This document shows, one piece after another, positions 33,161 to 45,345 of a stretch of DNA of 64,000 nt. How positions within the stretch are numbered: the first letter of the stretch is position 1; every line of letters begins with the position of its first letter. The DNA is from Zoogloeaceae bacterium. Its GTDB lineage: Bacteria; Pseudomonadota; Gammaproteobacteria; Burkholderiales; Rhodocyclaceae. The stretch lies in NCBI GenBank assembly GCA_031277315.1, contig JAITMP010000019.1, forward strand, positions 56,084 to 120,083. Direction: 5' to 3'. The position numbers were made by a program, and so were the translations under genes. The notes beneath the pieces were generated by a model. It ran no database searches. It was not told the DNA's origin and was given only the letters and a program-made list of their open reading frames with translations.

Positions 33161-33430
33161 TTATTTGCGCAGCCCGAGGCGCTCGATCAGCGCGCGGTAG
33201 CGGTCGGCATCCGTGCGCTTCAGATAATCGAGCAATGTGCGGCGCTGGCTCACCATGCGCAGCAAGCCGCGGCGCGAATGGTGATCCTTGACGTGTTCCT
33301 TGAAGTGACCGGCAAGATCGTTGATACGGTGGGTCAGCAGCGCGACCTGCACTTCGGGCGAACCGGTGTCGCCTTGGGCGCGCTGGAATTCGGCCACGAC
33401 TCTGGCCTTGTCAGCGGTGGTAAATGCCAT
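33161..33430 (-). CDS. rpsO: 30S ribosomal protein S15
   Basis: 89 residues, the full family length. Signatures: [40 protein letters not shown] and [16 protein letters not shown]. Binds 16S rRNA in the platform and represses its own translation in E. coli. It sits between truB and pnp in the classical operon. Confidence 0.97.
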   Translation of the reverse strand: MAFTTADKARVVAEFQRAQGDTGSPEVQVALLTHRINDLAGHFKEHVKDHHSRRGLLRMVSQRRTLLDYLKRTDADRYRALIERLGLRK

Positions 33431-33566
33431 TTCTGTTTTCTCTCAAACACGGTTGAAATCAGGCGCCGCCCCGGTTTGATAGAGCCGCGCGCCTCTCGAA
33501 TTCATCCAGACTGCGGATGAAGGCGCGGATTATACGCACATGCCTCCCCGCCAGCAATCGTCCGGT

Positions 33567-34487
33567 TTATTCCGCGCCGCCGGCCACCAGCCGCGCCGGG
33601 GCGAGCAGGCCGGCTTCGTGACGGCCCAGGCCGAGGAAACGGCCATCGGCGGCATACACCCGCGCTGTGGCGGCGGCGGACGGCTCCGGCGTCAGCATCG
33701 ACACCGTCTGGCCCTGAATGAAACGCCGCGTGGCCGCCTCGTCGAGGTCGAGGCGCGGCAGCGCGGCCAGCAGGGCATCCACTGGCCGCAGCAGGGCGTC
33801 GCGGGCGTCGAGGGGCAGCGCCTCCAGCGCCGCCGGCGTGATGGCTTCCGCCAGATGCAGGCTGCCGATCCGGGTGCGACGCAGGGCCGTGAGATGCGCG
33901 CCGCAGCCGAGGGCTGCGCCGATGTCTTCGGCCAGCACGCGAATGTAGGTTCCCTTGCTGCAATCGACATCGAAAGCGAGGCTGTCGGCCTCAAAGCCGC
34001 GCAATGTGAGCGAGCGGATCGTCACTTCCCGTTCCTGACGTTCGATTTCGACGCCGGCGCGGGCGTAGTCGTAAAGAGGCCGGCCTTGATGCTTGAGAGC
34101 GGAGTGCATCGGCGGCACTTGGTGAATCCGGCCCCGGAAACGCGCCAGAACCGCTTCGATCTGCTGTTGCGTCAACGCCGGCACGGGTCGCGTTTCGAGC
34201 ACACGGCCCTCGGCATCCGCCGTGTCGGTGCGCACGCCGAGCCGGAGCACGGCGGCATAACACTTGTCCGCCGTCAGCAACTGGGCGGCGAATTTGGTGG
34301 CTTCGCCGAAACACAGCGGCAGCAAGCCGGTCGCCATCGGATCGAGCGTGCCGGTATGGCCGGCCTTGGCGGCGTTGAACAGCCATTTCGCTTTCTGCAG
34401 GGCGGCATTCGAGGTCAGACCGGCGGGCTTGTCGAGCAGGAGCACGCCGTCGACCCGGCGGCGCGGCGGTTTGCGGGGTTGATTCAT
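33567..34487 (-). CDS. truB: tRNA pseudouridine(55) synthase
   Basis: Makes pseudouridine 55 in the T loop of tRNAs; 306 residues. Signatures: [40 protein letters not shown] (with the catalytic Asp in the TLDP motif) and the PUA-like C-terminus. The C-terminal half is typical of the group with [16 protein letters not shown]. It overlaps rbfA by 4 bp (ATGA). Confidence 0.95.
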   Translation of the reverse strand: MNQPRKPPRRRVDGVLLLDKPAGLTSNAALQKAKWLFNAAKAGHTGTLDPMATGLLPLCFGEATKFAAQLLTADKCYAAVLRLGVRTDTADAEGRVLETRPVPALTQQQIEAVLARFRGRIHQVPPMHSALKHQGRPLYDYARAGVEIERQEREVTIRSLTLRGFEADSLAFDVDCSKGTYIRVLAEDIGAALGCGAHLTALRRTRIGSLHLAEAITPAALEALPLDARDALLRPVDALLAALPRLDLDEAATRRFIQGQTVSMLTPEPSAAATARVYAADGRFLGLGRHEAGLLAPARLVAGGAE

Positions 34488-34855
34488 TCCGCCCCGTGCT
34501 TGCGGTCGGCGGCGACGGCTTCGTCGATGAGGCGGGAGAGCCGGTCGCCCTGCTCCACCGAGACATCGAACACGAAATGCAATTCAGGTAAAGTGTGGAT
34601 GCGCACGCGGCGGCCGAGTTCGCGGCGCAGGAAGCCGCTGGCGCGGCGCAGGCCGGTTTCGATGGCCTGCCGCTCGGCGACGGGTGCCAGCGTGGTGTAA
34701 TAAACTTTGGCGTGGGCGTAATCCGGCGTCAGGTCGACGCCGGTGAGCGTAATCAGGCCGACGCGGGGATCTTTCAGTTCGAGCCGGATCAGTTCGGCCA
34801 GTTCACGCTGAATCTGCCCGGCGACGCGGCTGCTGCGGGAAAAATCGTTCGGCAT
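34484..34855 (-). CDS. rbfA: Ribosome-binding factor A
   Basis: Late 30S maturation factor acting at the 5' end of 16S rRNA. 123 residues with the KH-like fold: SRVAGQIQRELAELIRLELK, DPRVGLITLTGVDLTPDYAH, AKVYYTTLAP and the C-terminal LPELHFVFDVSVEQGDRLSR. Between infB and truB, overlapping truB. Confidence 0.95.
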   Translation of the reverse strand: MPNDFSRSSRVAGQIQRELAELIRLELKDPRVGLITLTGVDLTPDYAHAKVYYTTLAPVAERQAIETGLRRASGFLRRELGRRVRIHTLPELHFVFDVSVEQGDRLSRLIDEAVAADRKHGAE

Positions 34856-34892
34856 GGGACGGCATCAAGCGCCAGAGCGGAACCGGAGCGGA

Positions 34893-37460
34893 TCAAAGCG
34901 CCCGCGCCACTTCCTGAATCTCGAAGACCTCAAGCTGGTCGCCTTCCTGAATGTCGTTGTAGCCTTTCAGGGAGAGGCCGCATTCGAAGCCGGCTTTCAC
35001 CTCGCGCGCGTCGTCCTTGAAACGCTTGAGCGAATCCAGTTCGCCGTTCCAGATCACCACGTTGTCACGCAGCAGGCGCACTTGCGCGCCACGGCGCACG
35101 AGGCCGTCCAGCACGTAGCAGCCGGCGACGGCGCCAACCCTGGAGATGCGGAACACCTGACGGATGTCGACCAGGCCGATGGCATTTTCTTTCCTCTCCG
35201 GCGCCAGCATGCCAGACATCGCCGCCTTCACTTCGTCCACGGCGTCGTAGATGATGTTGTAGTAGCGGATATCCACGCCCAGCCCCTCAGCCGCCTTGCG
35301 CGCGCTGGTGTCGGCGCGGGTGTTGAAGCCGATGATGACGGCCTTCGAGGCGGAGGCGAGGTTGACGTCCGATTCGCTGATGCCGCCCACCGCCGCGTGG
35401 ATGATGTTGACCTTCACTTCGTCGGTCGACAGCTTTTGCAGGGCGTGCGCGAGCGCCTCCTGTGAGCCTTGCACGTCGGCCTTGACGATCAGCGGCAGGG
35501 CCTTTGCCTCGCCCTCGCCCATCTGCTCGAACATGTTTTCCAGCTTCGCCGCCTGCTGCCGGGCCAGTTTGACATCGCGGAACTTGCCCTGACGGAACAG
35601 CGCGATCTCGCGCGCCTTGCGCTCGTCAGCCAGCACGATCGCTTCGTCGCCGGCCATCGGCACGTCGGCCAGCCCCTGTATCTCGACCGGAATGGACGGG
35701 CCGGCGGATTCGACCGGATTGCCGTTCTCGTCGAGCATGGCGCGCATGCGGCCATAGGCGGCGCCGGCAAGAACGATGTCGCCGCGCTTGAAAGTGCCGG
35801 ACTGCACCAGCACCGTCGCCACCGGGCCTTTGCCCTTGTCGAGGCGCGATTCGATGATGAGCCCCTTGCCGTGGGCATCCCTCGGCGCCTTGAGTTCCAG
35901 CACTTCCGCTTGCAGCAGCACGTGTTCGAGCAGGTCGTCGATGCCCTGCCCGGTTTTCGCCGAGACAGGCACGAAGGGCGAATCGCCGCCGTATTCTTCC
36001 GGCACGACGCCTTCGGCGATCAATTCCTGCTTCACGCGATCCGGGTTGGCTTCGGGCTTGTCGACCTTGTTGACGGCCACCACCAGCGGCACGCCGGCAG
36101 CCTTGGCGTGATGGATGGCCTCTTTCGTCTGCGGCATGACGCCGTCATCAGCAGCCACCACCAGAATCACGATGTCGGTCGCCTTGGCGCCGCGCGCGCG
36201 CATGGCGGTGAATGCCTCGTGGCCCGGCGTATCGAGGAAAGTGACCATGCCGCGCGGCGTCTCGACGTGATACGCGCCGATGTGCTGCGTGATGCCGCCC
36301 GTCTCGCCGTGGGCGACCCGCGTCTTGCGGATGTAGTCGAGCAGCGAGGTCTTGCCGTGGTCGACGTGGCCCATCACCGTGACCACCGGCGCGCGCGGTT
36401 CGAGCACGACATCCTTGTGCTGCGCTTCGGCCTCGGCCAGGAAAGCGTCCGGCTGATCGAGCTTGGCCGGTTTGGCGATGTGCCCCATCTCCTCGACGAC
36501 GATCATCGCGGTTTCCTGATCGAGCACCTGATTGATGGTCACCATCGAGCCGAGTTTCATCAGCGTCTTGATGACCTCGGCGGCTTTCACCGCCATCTTG
36601 TGCGCCAGATCGGCAACGGTGATCGTCTCCGGCACCAGCACGTCGCGCACGATCGGCTCGACCGGCATCTGCGCCTGCGCCTGTTGTTCCTCGTGCGCGG
36701 ATTGCCGGTGCCGACCGCCGCCCTTGGCGCCGCGCCAGCCGGCAGCGGCGCCGGTGGCGTCGCCGCGCGTCTTGATGGTGCGTTTCTTGGCCGCTTCTTC
36801 CTTCCAGGCGGCGGCGGTTTTTTTCTGCTTCTCGTCTTTCTTGTCGGGCCGGCCCGCCGGCTTGTGCAGCGTGCCGGTCGTGGGCGCGCCGGGCGCCGCC
36901 GCAGTTTCCTTCGCCTTGGCCTTCTCTTTTTCTTTCTCTTTTTCCGCCTCGGCGGCGGCAAGCTGCGCCGCTTGCCGCTCTTCGGCATCCTGACGCGCCT
37001 TGACTTCCCGCTCCTGCTTTTCCTTCAATTCCGCCGCTTGCCGGGCCAGCAGTTCGGACTGCTTCTGCGATTCCATCTCGCGCAGCTTCGCCTGTTCGGC
37101 GTCCACCACTGTCGGCGCGGCAGGCGCGGACGGGGCGGCGGCTTCGGACGGCGGCGTCTCGTCGCGCTTGACGAAAACGCGCTTCTTGCGCACCTCCACC
37201 TGAATCGTGCGCGCCCTGCCGGTGGTGGCGTCGGCCTTCTTGATCTCCGTGGTTTGCTTGCGGGTCAGGGTGATTTTCGATTTGCCATCGGTGGCGCCGT
37301 GCGCTTTGCGCAAGTAGTCGAGGAGCCGTGTTTTGTCGGCGTCGCTCAGCAGATCGGCTTCGCCCTTCTTGCCCACGCCTGCCTTGGCAAGCTGTTCAAG
37401 CAGGGCCACGGCGGGCATTTTCAGCTCGCTGGCGAATTGGCTTACGCTCGTCTGTGCCAT
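34893..37460 (-). CDS. infB: Translation initiation factor IF-2
   Basis: GTPase positioning fMet-tRNA on the 30S subunit; 855 residues. The N-terminal part is a charged, Lys/Glu/Ala-rich helical linker (residues about 130-260), variable in length in this family. The G domain has [20 protein letters not shown] (G1), DTPGHEAF (G3) and VAVNKVDKP (G4). C-terminal domains carry [20 protein letters not shown]. It follows nusA by 9 bp. Confidence 0.96.
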   Translation of the reverse strand: MAQTSVSQFASELKMPAVALLEQLAKAGVGKKGEADLLSDADKTRLLDYLRKAHGATDGKSKITLTRKQTTEIKKADATTGRARTIQVEVRKKRVFVKRDETPPSEAAAPSAPAAPTVVDAEQAKLREMESQKQSELLARQAAELKEKQEREVKARQDAEERQAAQLAAAEAEKEKEKEKAKAKETAAAPGAPTTGTLHKPAGRPDKKDEKQKKTAAAWKEEAAKKRTIKTRGDATGAAAGWRGAKGGGRHRQSAHEEQQAQAQMPVEPIVRDVLVPETITVADLAHKMAVKAAEVIKTLMKLGSMVTINQVLDQETAMIVVEEMGHIAKPAKLDQPDAFLAEAEAQHKDVVLEPRAPVVTVMGHVDHGKTSLLDYIRKTRVAHGETGGITQHIGAYHVETPRGMVTFLDTPGHEAFTAMRARGAKATDIVILVVAADDGVMPQTKEAIHHAKAAGVPLVVAVNKVDKPEANPDRVKQELIAEGVVPEEYGGDSPFVPVSAKTGQGIDDLLEHVLLQAEVLELKAPRDAHGKGLIIESRLDKGKGPVATVLVQSGTFKRGDIVLAGAAYGRMRAMLDENGNPVESAGPSIPVEIQGLADVPMAGDEAIVLADERKAREIALFRQGKFRDVKLARQQAAKLENMFEQMGEGEAKALPLIVKADVQGSQEALAHALQKLSTDEVKVNIIHAAVGGISESDVNLASASKAVIIGFNTRADTSARKAAEGLGVDIRYYNIIYDAVDEVKAAMSGMLAPERKENAIGLVDIRQVFRISRVGAVAGCYVLDGLVRRGAQVRLLRDNVVIWNGELDSLKRFKDDAREVKAGFECGLSLKGYNDIQEGDQLEVFEIQEVARAL

Positions 37461-37469
37461 GTCGGCTCC

Positions 37470-38948
37470 TTACTCGAACCAGTGCGCGCGCGCCGTGGTA
37501 ATCAGATTCTTCGCCCGCTCTTCCTCGATGCCGGAGAGTTCCATCAGTTCATCGACCGCCAGATCGGCCAGCGCGTCCCGCGTGCGAATATCCGCGCGCG
37601 CCAGCTTGGCCGCCAGCGGCTTGTCCATGCCGTCCAGATTGAGCAGATCGTCGGCGACGTTTTCCAACTGCTCCTCATCGACAATCGCCTCGGTCAACAT
37701 CACGTTGCGGGCGCGATTGCGCAGCTCGTTCACCGTGTCTTCGTCGAAAGCGGCGATCTCCAGCATCTCGTTGAGCGGCACGTAGGCGACTTCCTCGATG
37801 GTGGAGAAACCTTCCTCGATGAGGATGTCGGCGACCTCCTCATCCACATCCAGCTTTTCCATGAACAGCTTGCGGATCGAGCCTTGCTCCTCTTCGGTCT
37901 TCTTTTGCGATTCCTCGACGGTCATCAGGTTGATGGTCCAGCCGGTCAGTTCCGACGCCAGACGCACGTTCTGTCCCGAGCGGCCGATGGCGATGGCCAG
38001 ATTGTCCTCATCCACCACCACGTCCATGCTGTGCTTTTCTTCGTCGACCACGATGCTGCTCACCTCGGCCGGCGCCAGCGCGCCGATGACAAACTGGGCC
38101 GGGTCCGGCGACCAGAGCACGATATCCACGCGCTCGCCGGCGAGTTCGTTGGTAACCGCCGTCACGCGCGAGCCGCGCATGCCGACGCAGGTGCCGATCG
38201 GGTCGATGCGCGGATCGTTGGACTTGACGGCGATCTTGGCGCGCATGCCGGGGTCGCGCGCCGCCGACCTGATTTCGATCAGCCCGTCTTCCATTTCCGG
38301 CACTTCCAGTTCAAACAGCTTGATGATGAATTCCGGCGCGGTGCGCGAAAGAACAAGCTGCGGGCCGCGCGCGGCGCGGTCGATCTTTTGCAGATAGGCG
38401 CGCACGCGGTCGCCGACGCGCAGATTTTCCTTCGGGATAGTCTGATCGCGCGGCAGCACCGCCTCGATGCGGCCCGCTTCGATGATGGCGTTGCCGTTGC
38501 CGCGCTCGATGCGCTTCACCATGCCGGTGACGAGATGCTCCTCGCGCTCGAGAAAATCATTCAGCACCTGCTCGCGCTCGGCATCGCGAATCTTTTGCAG
38601 GATCACCTGCTTCGCGGCCTGGGCGCCGATGCGGCCAAAGTCGACCGGCTCAAGCTGCTCCTCGATGAATTCGTCGATCTGGATCTCGGGCATCTCCTCC
38701 TGTGCCTCGGCAAGGCCGATCTGCGCATCGGGATTTTCCACCGCCTCGTCCAGCACCACCTGCCAGCGGCGGAAAGACTCGAACGCGCCGGTATTCTTGT
38801 CGATGGCGACGCGCACGTCGGCTTCTTCATTGATGCGTTTCTTCGTCGCGGAAGCCAGCGCCGACTCCAGAGCCGCGAAAACAATGTCCTTGGCGACGTT
38901 CTTCTCGCGCGCCAGGGCATCCACCAGCAGCAGCATCTCCTTGCTCAT
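37470..38948 (-). CDS. nusA: Transcription termination/antitermination factor NusA
   Basis: 492 residues: N-terminal RNA-polymerase-binding domain ([20 protein letters not shown]), S1 domain ([20 protein letters not shown]), two KH domains ([40 protein letters not shown]) and two C-terminal acidic repeats ([36 protein letters not shown]). It lies between rimP and infB. Confidence 0.96.
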   Translation of the reverse strand: MSKEMLLLVDALAREKNVAKDIVFAALESALASATKKRINEEADVRVAIDKNTGAFESFRRWQVVLDEAVENPDAQIGLAEAQEEMPEIQIDEFIEEQLEPVDFGRIGAQAAKQVILQKIRDAEREQVLNDFLEREEHLVTGMVKRIERGNGNAIIEAGRIEAVLPRDQTIPKENLRVGDRVRAYLQKIDRAARGPQLVLSRTAPEFIIKLFELEVPEMEDGLIEIRSAARDPGMRAKIAVKSNDPRIDPIGTCVGMRGSRVTAVTNELAGERVDIVLWSPDPAQFVIGALAPAEVSSIVVDEEKHSMDVVVDEDNLAIAIGRSGQNVRLASELTGWTINLMTVEESQKKTEEEQGSIRKLFMEKLDVDEEVADILIEEGFSTIEEVAYVPLNEMLEIAAFDEDTVNELRNRARNVMLTEAIVDEEQLENVADDLLNLDGMDKPLAAKLARADIRTRDALADLAVDELMELSGIEEERAKNLITTARAHWFE

Positions 38949-38972
38949 GACAATCTCCCGCCCATCCTTGAA

Positions 38973-39407
38973 TCAGAACTTGATCTGCGGCACCAGGCGG
39001 GCCTTGGCCACCTGCTGCAACTCGAATTCATGCGTCTTGCCGTCGCATTCCAGCCGCAAGCGGCCATCGGCGACACCCGCCAGCACGCCGGTAAAGTTGC
39101 GCTGACCGTTCACCGCCAGAGACAAGCGAAGCTGCGCCTCCTGCCCGGCGAAGCGAACGAAATCCGCTTCCTTTTTCAGCGGCCGGTCGAGGCCCGGCGA
39201 CGACACCTCCAGACGGTCGTAGTCAATGTTCTCGACCGCGAACAGGCGGGTCAGATGATTGCTGACCCTGGTGCAATCCTCGATCCCCACGCCGTCCGGC
39301 GTATCGATGAAGACGCGCAGCAACCGGGCCTGCGGGCTGGTTTCAAAATCCACCAGCTCGTAGCCCAAGCCTTCCACCGCCTGCTCAACCGCTTTCAGCA
39401 AATCCAT
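38973..39407 (-). CDS. rimP: Ribosome maturation factor RimP
   Basis: 30S assembly factor, 144 residues. Signatures: LLKAVEQAVEGLGYELVDFE, LLRVFIDTPDGVGIEDCTRV and DYDRLEVSSPGLDRPLKKEA. The start at 39407 is chosen because the family begins there; an upstream frame runs through the terminator hairpin. First gene of the leftward rimP-nusA-infB-rbfA-truB-rpsO-pnp operon. Confidence 0.95.
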   Translation of the reverse strand: MDLLKAVEQAVEGLGYELVDFETSPQARLLRVFIDTPDGVGIEDCTRVSNHLTRLFAVENIDYDRLEVSSPGLDRPLKKEADFVRFAGQEAQLRLSLAVNGQRNFTGVLAGVADGRLRLECDGKTHEFELQQVAKARLVPQIKF

Positions 39408-39421
39408 ATGCGACGCACAAA

Positions 39422-39450
39422 TAAAAAATGGGCGAAACGCCCATCTTTTT
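39422..39450 (-). terminator. Hairpin with flanking A/T runs upstream of rimP
   Basis: Arms ATGGGCG (39428-39434) and CGCCCAT (39438-39444) around AAA, with A6 on the left and T5 on the right. On the minus strand it ends 15-20 bp before the rimP start, so it may be a leader attenuator of the nusA operon, as E. coli also has terminators in front of rimP. On the plus strand it would end any rightward transcript. No tRNA-Met gene precedes it here. Confidence 0.7.
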
Positions 39451-39539
39451 GTTCCCCCGGCTCCCCTGACCGCCATCAAGCGGCCCGGAACTGAAATCCT
39501 TTGGATTATAGCAAAGGAAGCCGGTGTGTATCAAATTAT

Positions 39540-39923
39540 CGGCAGGTTTGGGAGTACGGGCGTGTAGAGGGGAGGAGATTTACCCCGAAAGGCGGGGACA
39601 CTGGACAGCTTTTCTTGAGTGACGGCGAATATGAAGCGGTGCTTTCTAACTACGTTAGACCGCAGGGTGGCGGAAGAATTGAGCGAGACTGGATGCCAAC
39701 CGTTTATCCGATGCATCCGAACACAAGAATTCCGCTGGAAACTGGACAGTCCGTACGCGCGCCCAATTTAACCCAGACAGCCCTAGCCTCGTCTGGAACC
39801 AGCGGAAGTGCCTCTAATGTAGCAGGTTTGCGTGACCCGCGTCAATACATTGGCATGATGTCTCCCGAGGCGGCTGAATTGCTTGAGCGTTCGACATCGC
39901 AGGGCGGCGGGCGGCAAATGACG
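39540..39923 (+). pseudogene. Unassigned open frame, probably a gene remnant
   Basis: An open frame without a convincing start covers this stretch. Its text is protein-like (LFLSDGEYEAVLSNYVRPQG, GGRIERDWMPTVYPMHPNTR, DPRQYIGMMSPEAAELLERS) and differs from a shadow of another gene, because no other gene occupies the region until the antitoxin at 39925. It may be the C-terminal end of a lost larger protein. No family recognised. Confidence 0.25.
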
Positions 39924-39924
39924 G

Positions 39925-40248
39925 CTACCGGCGAGCGGGCGTCGTTGCCGGCAACGGTTGTAATGTCAGGCGAAAGCCCAAGGCTCGCGCTAACTTGCTC
40001 ACTGTGTCCAGCGTGGGATTGCCATCGCCGCGCGTGGCTTTGTACAGGGTTTCGCGGGTAATGCCGGTTTGTCGCGCCAATTCGGATATGTTGCGGGCGC
40101 GGGCAACTTCGCCGAGCACCTTTGCCATGAAAGCTGCATCGTCAGGCGCTTCTTCTTGCGCCGCTTCAATGTAGGCGAGAATGTCGGCTTCGTCACGCAG
40201 ATGTTCGGCAACGTCCCACGGACGGGTTTTGATTTTTCCAGTAGCCAT
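39925..40248 (-). CDS. HigA-type antitoxin (addiction-module antidote, XRE)
   Basis: 107 residues. The N-terminal part (MATGKIKTRPWDVAEHLRDE, ADILAYIEAAQEE) and helix-turn-helix (RNISELARQTGITRETLYKA, then NPTLDTVSKLARALGFRLTL) match the COG3636 'probable addiction module antidote' group. It follows its toxin gene by 12 bp, the toxin-first order typical of this subtype. Confidence 0.92.
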   Translation of the reverse strand: MATGKIKTRPWDVAEHLRDEADILAYIEAAQEEAPDDAAFMAKVLGEVARARNISELARQTGITRETLYKATRGDGNPTLDTVSKLARALGFRLTLQPLPATTPARR

Positions 40249-40260
40249 ATCAAGCCTCCT

Positions 40261-40551
40261 TCAAATTCCGCCCGCAAGAGACAGAGCGGTTTTAATGTCC
40301 CGCTGCTGACTGGATTTGTCACCGCCAGCCAACAGCACATAGGCAATGCCGTCACGCTCCACGTAGTACACCCGGTAACCGGGGCCGCAGTCGATCTTCA
40401 TTTCAGCTACGCCATTTGCCAGGTTTCGGTGCTGGCCGGGATTGCCTTCAGCCAAGCGGCCAATACGGACGGCTATGCGCGAGCGCGCTTGACGGTCACG
40501 CAGCCCGCTAAACCAAGCATCGAATATTTCCGTAGTGCGGATTTCATACAT
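40261..40551 (-). CDS. RelE/HigB-type toxin
   Basis: 96 residues of the COG3657 RelE/ParE-fold group: YEIRTTEIFDAWFSGLRDRQ, ARSRIAVRIGRLAEGNPGQH and MKIDCGPGYRVYYVERDGIA, then VLLAGGDKSSQQRDIKTALS. The conserved GPGYRVYY strand and the C-terminal GGDKSSQ-DI-A region are intact. These are ribosome-dependent mRNA interferases in characterised members. Pairs with the HTH antitoxin downstream. Confidence 0.92.
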   Translation of the reverse strand: MYEIRTTEIFDAWFSGLRDRQARSRIAVRIGRLAEGNPGQHRNLANGVAEMKIDCGPGYRVYYVERDGIAYVLLAGGDKSSQQRDIKTALSLAGGI

Positions 40552-40622
40552 CTGTCAATTATATCTGACACAGCAAGGAATAGCGAATTGTTTGATGTCT
40601 GCCGTGAAGCGCCTATGAAAAC

Positions 40623-40650
40623 AAAAAACCCGCCTGCCGGCGGGTTTTGT
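40623..40650 (-). terminator. Rho-independent terminator after the YdcH gene
   Basis: Arms AAAACCCGCC (40625-40634) and GGCGGGTTTT (40639-40648) around TGCC. The A-run on the left of the plus strand gives a T-run for leftward transcripts. It ends the YdcH-like gene and separates it from the toxin-antitoxin pair. Confidence 0.9.
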
Positions 40651-40667
40651 TGCGGGAGCGGCGCTTG

Positions 40668-40901
40668 TTACTTGCTCCCGGCGGCGGCCTCCTGGCGGAG
40701 GATGGCGTATAGCTCGTCTTTGACGCGCAGTTTTTCTTTTTTGAGCATGTCGATCTCGGCGTGAATGCTGCCGACATCACGATTCTCCAGCGCCTTGACC
40801 TGGTGGTCGAGTTCGTTGTGACGCTCGAACAGGTTCAGAAAACGGGTGTTGGCGCCTTCGCGCTTCAGGCGGGTAATCAGGTCGCGGTATTCAGGAAACA
40901 T
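40668..40901 (-). CDS. YdcH family (DUF465) protein
   Basis: 77-residue charged helical hairpin: YRDLITRLKREGANTRFLNL, FERHNELDHQVKALENRDVG, then EIDMLKKEKLRVKDELYAIL. This is the short coiled-coil DUF465 family of unknown function. Preceded by AAGGAGAAACA before the ATG at 40901. Monocistronic, closed by a strong terminator. Confidence 0.9.
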   Translation of the reverse strand: MFPEYRDLITRLKREGANTRFLNLFERHNELDHQVKALENRDVGSIHAEIDMLKKEKLRVKDELYAILRQEAAAGSK

Positions 40902-41069
40902 TGTTTCTCCTTGTGAATTAAATGATTCGGCAGCGCTTTTGACTGTTGAAAAATGGCGGCAGCGTCAAATTTGATGGTACCCCCTTTGACTCTCCGCTGG
41001 CAACGGCGATCAAGCGGCATCGCCTCCCGCAGATCAGCTCTATGTCGCCCCATGTCACCCTATGTCACC

Positions 41070-42023
41070 CTACGCCACGCTGGCTGCGTCCAGCGCCGCA
41101 ATCGTCGCCCCATCCAGCTTGAGTTGCGCTGCCGCCGTCAGTTCATTCAGTTGTTCCAGCGTCGTGGCGCTGGCGATGGGCGCGGTGACGGAGGGACGGG
41201 CGATCTGCCAGGCCAGCGCGATCTGGCCCGGCGTGGCGTTGTGTTGAGCGGCGGCCTCATCCAGCGCGGCGAGGATGCGCAGGCCGCGCGGATTCAGGTA
41301 CGTGGACGTGACGCCAGCCCCGCGCGCGCTCTTGCCCGCGTCGTCGGCGCTGCGGTATTTGCCGGTGAGAAAGCCGCTCGCCAGCGCGTAATAGTTGATC
41401 ACGCCTAACCCTTGACTGGTGCACAGCGGCTCCAGTGCCTCCTCGTAACTGCTGCGGTCATAGAGATTGTAGAGCGGTTGCAGGCTTTCATAGCGCGGCA
41501 GCCTGTGACGCTGCGCCGTTTCCAGCGCCTGCGTCAGCCGGTCCGCAGTGTAATTGGAGGCGCCGATGGCGCGCACCTTGCCGGCGGCGATCAGATCGGC
41601 GAACGCGCCCAGCGTATCCGCCAGCGGCGTGCCGGGGTCATCCTCGTGCGCCTGGTACAAGTCGATGTGGTCGGTTTGCAGGCGGCGCAGCGAAGCCTCC
41701 ACCGCCTGCCGGATATACGCGGGCGACAAGCCCTGCTTGCCCTCGCCCACCGGCATACCCACCTTGGTGGCGAGCACCACGCGATTGCGCTTGCCGCTGG
41801 CGCGCAGCCATTTGCCGATGATGGTTTCGGATTCGCCGCCGACATGACCGGGCACCCAGGTGGAATACATGTCGGCGGTGTCGATGAAGTTGAAACCGGC
41901 GTCGAGCCAGGCGTCGAGCAGACGGAAGGAAGTCGCCTCGTCCACCGTCCAGCCGAACACGTTGCCGCCGAAGCACAGCGGCGAGACTTGCAGGCCGGAG
42001 CGGCCCAGATTACGCAATTGCAT
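41070..42023 (-). CDS. Aldo/keto reductase
   Basis: 317 residues, TIM-barrel NADPH-dependent oxidoreductase. Signatures: MQLRNLGRSGLQVSPLCFGG, the catalytic Asp/Tyr in FNFIDTADMYSTW, Lys in VLATKVGMPVG and the His in DHIDLYQAHEDDP. NADPH-binding end with IASATTLEQLNEL. The start at 42023 follows GGAGACACCC. Substrate unknown (YajO/GSP69-like group). Confidence 0.9.
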   Translation of the reverse strand: MQLRNLGRSGLQVSPLCFGGNVFGWTVDEATSFRLLDAWLDAGFNFIDTADMYSTWVPGHVGGESETIIGKWLRASGKRNRVVLATKVGMPVGEGKQGLSPAYIRQAVEASLRRLQTDHIDLYQAHEDDPGTPLADTLGAFADLIAAGKVRAIGASNYTADRLTQALETAQRHRLPRYESLQPLYNLYDRSSYEEALEPLCTSQGLGVINYYALASGFLTGKYRSADDAGKSARGAGVTSTYLNPRGLRILAALDEAAAQHNATPGQIALAWQIARPSVTAPIASATTLEQLNELTAAAQLKLDGATIAALDAASVA

Positions 42024-42057
42024 GGGTGTCTCCTCGTCTGATTCCGTCAACGCGCCA

Positions 42058-42753
42058 TCACTTTCCGAACAAGCCCTTGACCGCGTTCTTCGCGCTGTCC
42101 GCTGCCGCGCCGACGCCGCTGGTGATGCTTTTCGCAATCGACTGCACGATTTGCGCGTTCAGCGCGGAAATGATGGCCTTGGCCAGGTTGGAAGAATCAA
42201 CGCCGCCGGTTTTCTTGCCGATATCGCGCAGCTGGATATCGGGCAGGCTGATGTCCATCAAGCCGTTGTAATTCACTTTCGCATTGCGGATGATGAGGGA
42301 CTCGATGATCATTTTCTTGCTGTCACCGCTGTCCTTCGGCTTGTCGGACGTGCCGAGATACTGCTCGACGTTGCGCTGGATGGCATCGAAATTGGTGACG
42401 CCGTTGTCATTTTTCTCGTAGATGATGCTCGGGCCGTCCAGTTCTATCTTGCGGATCACGACCACATCTTTCGTCAGGCTGGACGGCTCGATGGAGAGCG
42501 CGATCTTGTCCGCCTTCAGGGCGTGGTCGGTCTTGAAGCCCTTCGGGTTGCCGAGTTTCAAGCTGGCAATCGAACCATCGCCGTCGGTGGCGGAAATGGC
42601 GACGTTGCCGACGCTGACTTCGGCCTGCGTCATCTTCGGGCCGAATTCCTCGATGGCCATCTTCACCAGACGGCCAAGCGGATTGCCCATCAGAAGAAAC
42701 GCAACGATGCCGGCAACAATCAGCACGGCAAGAACAAGCAAACCTTTTTTCAT
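42058..42753 (-). CDS. AsmA-like membrane-anchored protein
   Basis: 231 residues with one N-terminal membrane helix (LLVLAVLIVAGIVAFLLMG) and a large periplasmic part. Text such as GSIASLKLGNPKGFKTDHAL, ADKIALSIEPSSLTKDVVVI and RKIELDGPSIIYEKNDNGVT is the beta-strand pattern of AsmA/DUF748 proteins, which act in outer-membrane lipid homeostasis. The C-terminal 45 residues are Ala/Ser-rich and amphipathic. Upstream has AGGAGAGAAAC. Confidence 0.75.
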   Translation of the reverse strand: MKKGLLVLAVLIVAGIVAFLLMGNPLGRLVKMAIEEFGPKMTQAEVSVGNVAISATDGDGSIASLKLGNPKGFKTDHALKADKIALSIEPSSLTKDVVVIRKIELDGPSIIYEKNDNGVTNFDAIQRNVEQYLGTSDKPKDSGDSKKMIIESLIIRNAKVNYNGLMDISLPDIQLRDIGKKTGGVDSSNLAKAIISALNAQIVQSIAKSITSGVGAAADSAKNAVKGLFGK

Positions 42754-42773
42754 GTTTCTCTCCTTTTAACAGA

Positions 42774-43249
42774 TTAAACGGACAATTTTTCGCGCAGCAA
42801 GGTTTCAATCAGGCCGTTAACGGCGTCTTCGGTCATGTCGAGAACGCGCTCGAATCCCTGTCCGCCGCCGTAGTAGGGATCGGGCACTTCGTCGGCAGCG
42901 AAATGCGAAGCATAGCGCATGAACAGGCCGAGTTTGGGCCGATGTTCGGGACGGGCATCGCGCTCCAGCAGAGCGAGGTTGGCGCGATCCATCGCCAGCA
43001 GCAGGTCGAAGCGATCGAAATCTTCCGGCGCGACCTGCCGCGCGCGCAAGCCCGACAGGTCGATGCTGCGCCGGAGCGCCGCCGCGCGCGTGCGCGGATC
43101 GGGCGGATCGCCAGTGTGATAATCGTGGGTGCCGGCGGAATCGACTTCGATCAAATCACTCAGCCCCTTTTCCGCGATGATTTTTCTGGCCACGCCTTCC
43201 GCCGTCGGCGAACGGCAGATATTGCCCATGCAAACGAACAAAACGCGAA

Positions 43250-43253
<4 letters not shown>
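42774..43253 (-). CDS. Low-molecular-weight protein-tyrosine phosphatase
   Basis: 159 residues. The P-loop VCMGNICRS (Cys8, Arg14; CX5R) and the general-acid loop DPYYGG are intact. GTG start at 43253 that overlaps the uvrB stop (GTGA), so it is translationally coupled to uvrB. Function in Gram-negatives is often with capsule kinases; none is seen nearby. Confidence 0.93.
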
Positions 43254-45313
<2,060 letters not shown>

Positions 45314-45345
45314 GGAATCGCCGCTACGGGTTGTGAAAACGGATT

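Noticed and set aside
31082..33520. 812-codon open frame opposite pnp and rpsO
   Set aside because: It is the antisense shadow of two certain genes in a GC-rich genome; its text is His/Arg/Gly/Ala-rich low-complexity with no domain.
35469..39494. 1341-codon open frame opposite infB, nusA and rimP
   Set aside because: It spans three genes and their gaps on the other strand and has typical antisense composition; no start site and no recognisable domain.
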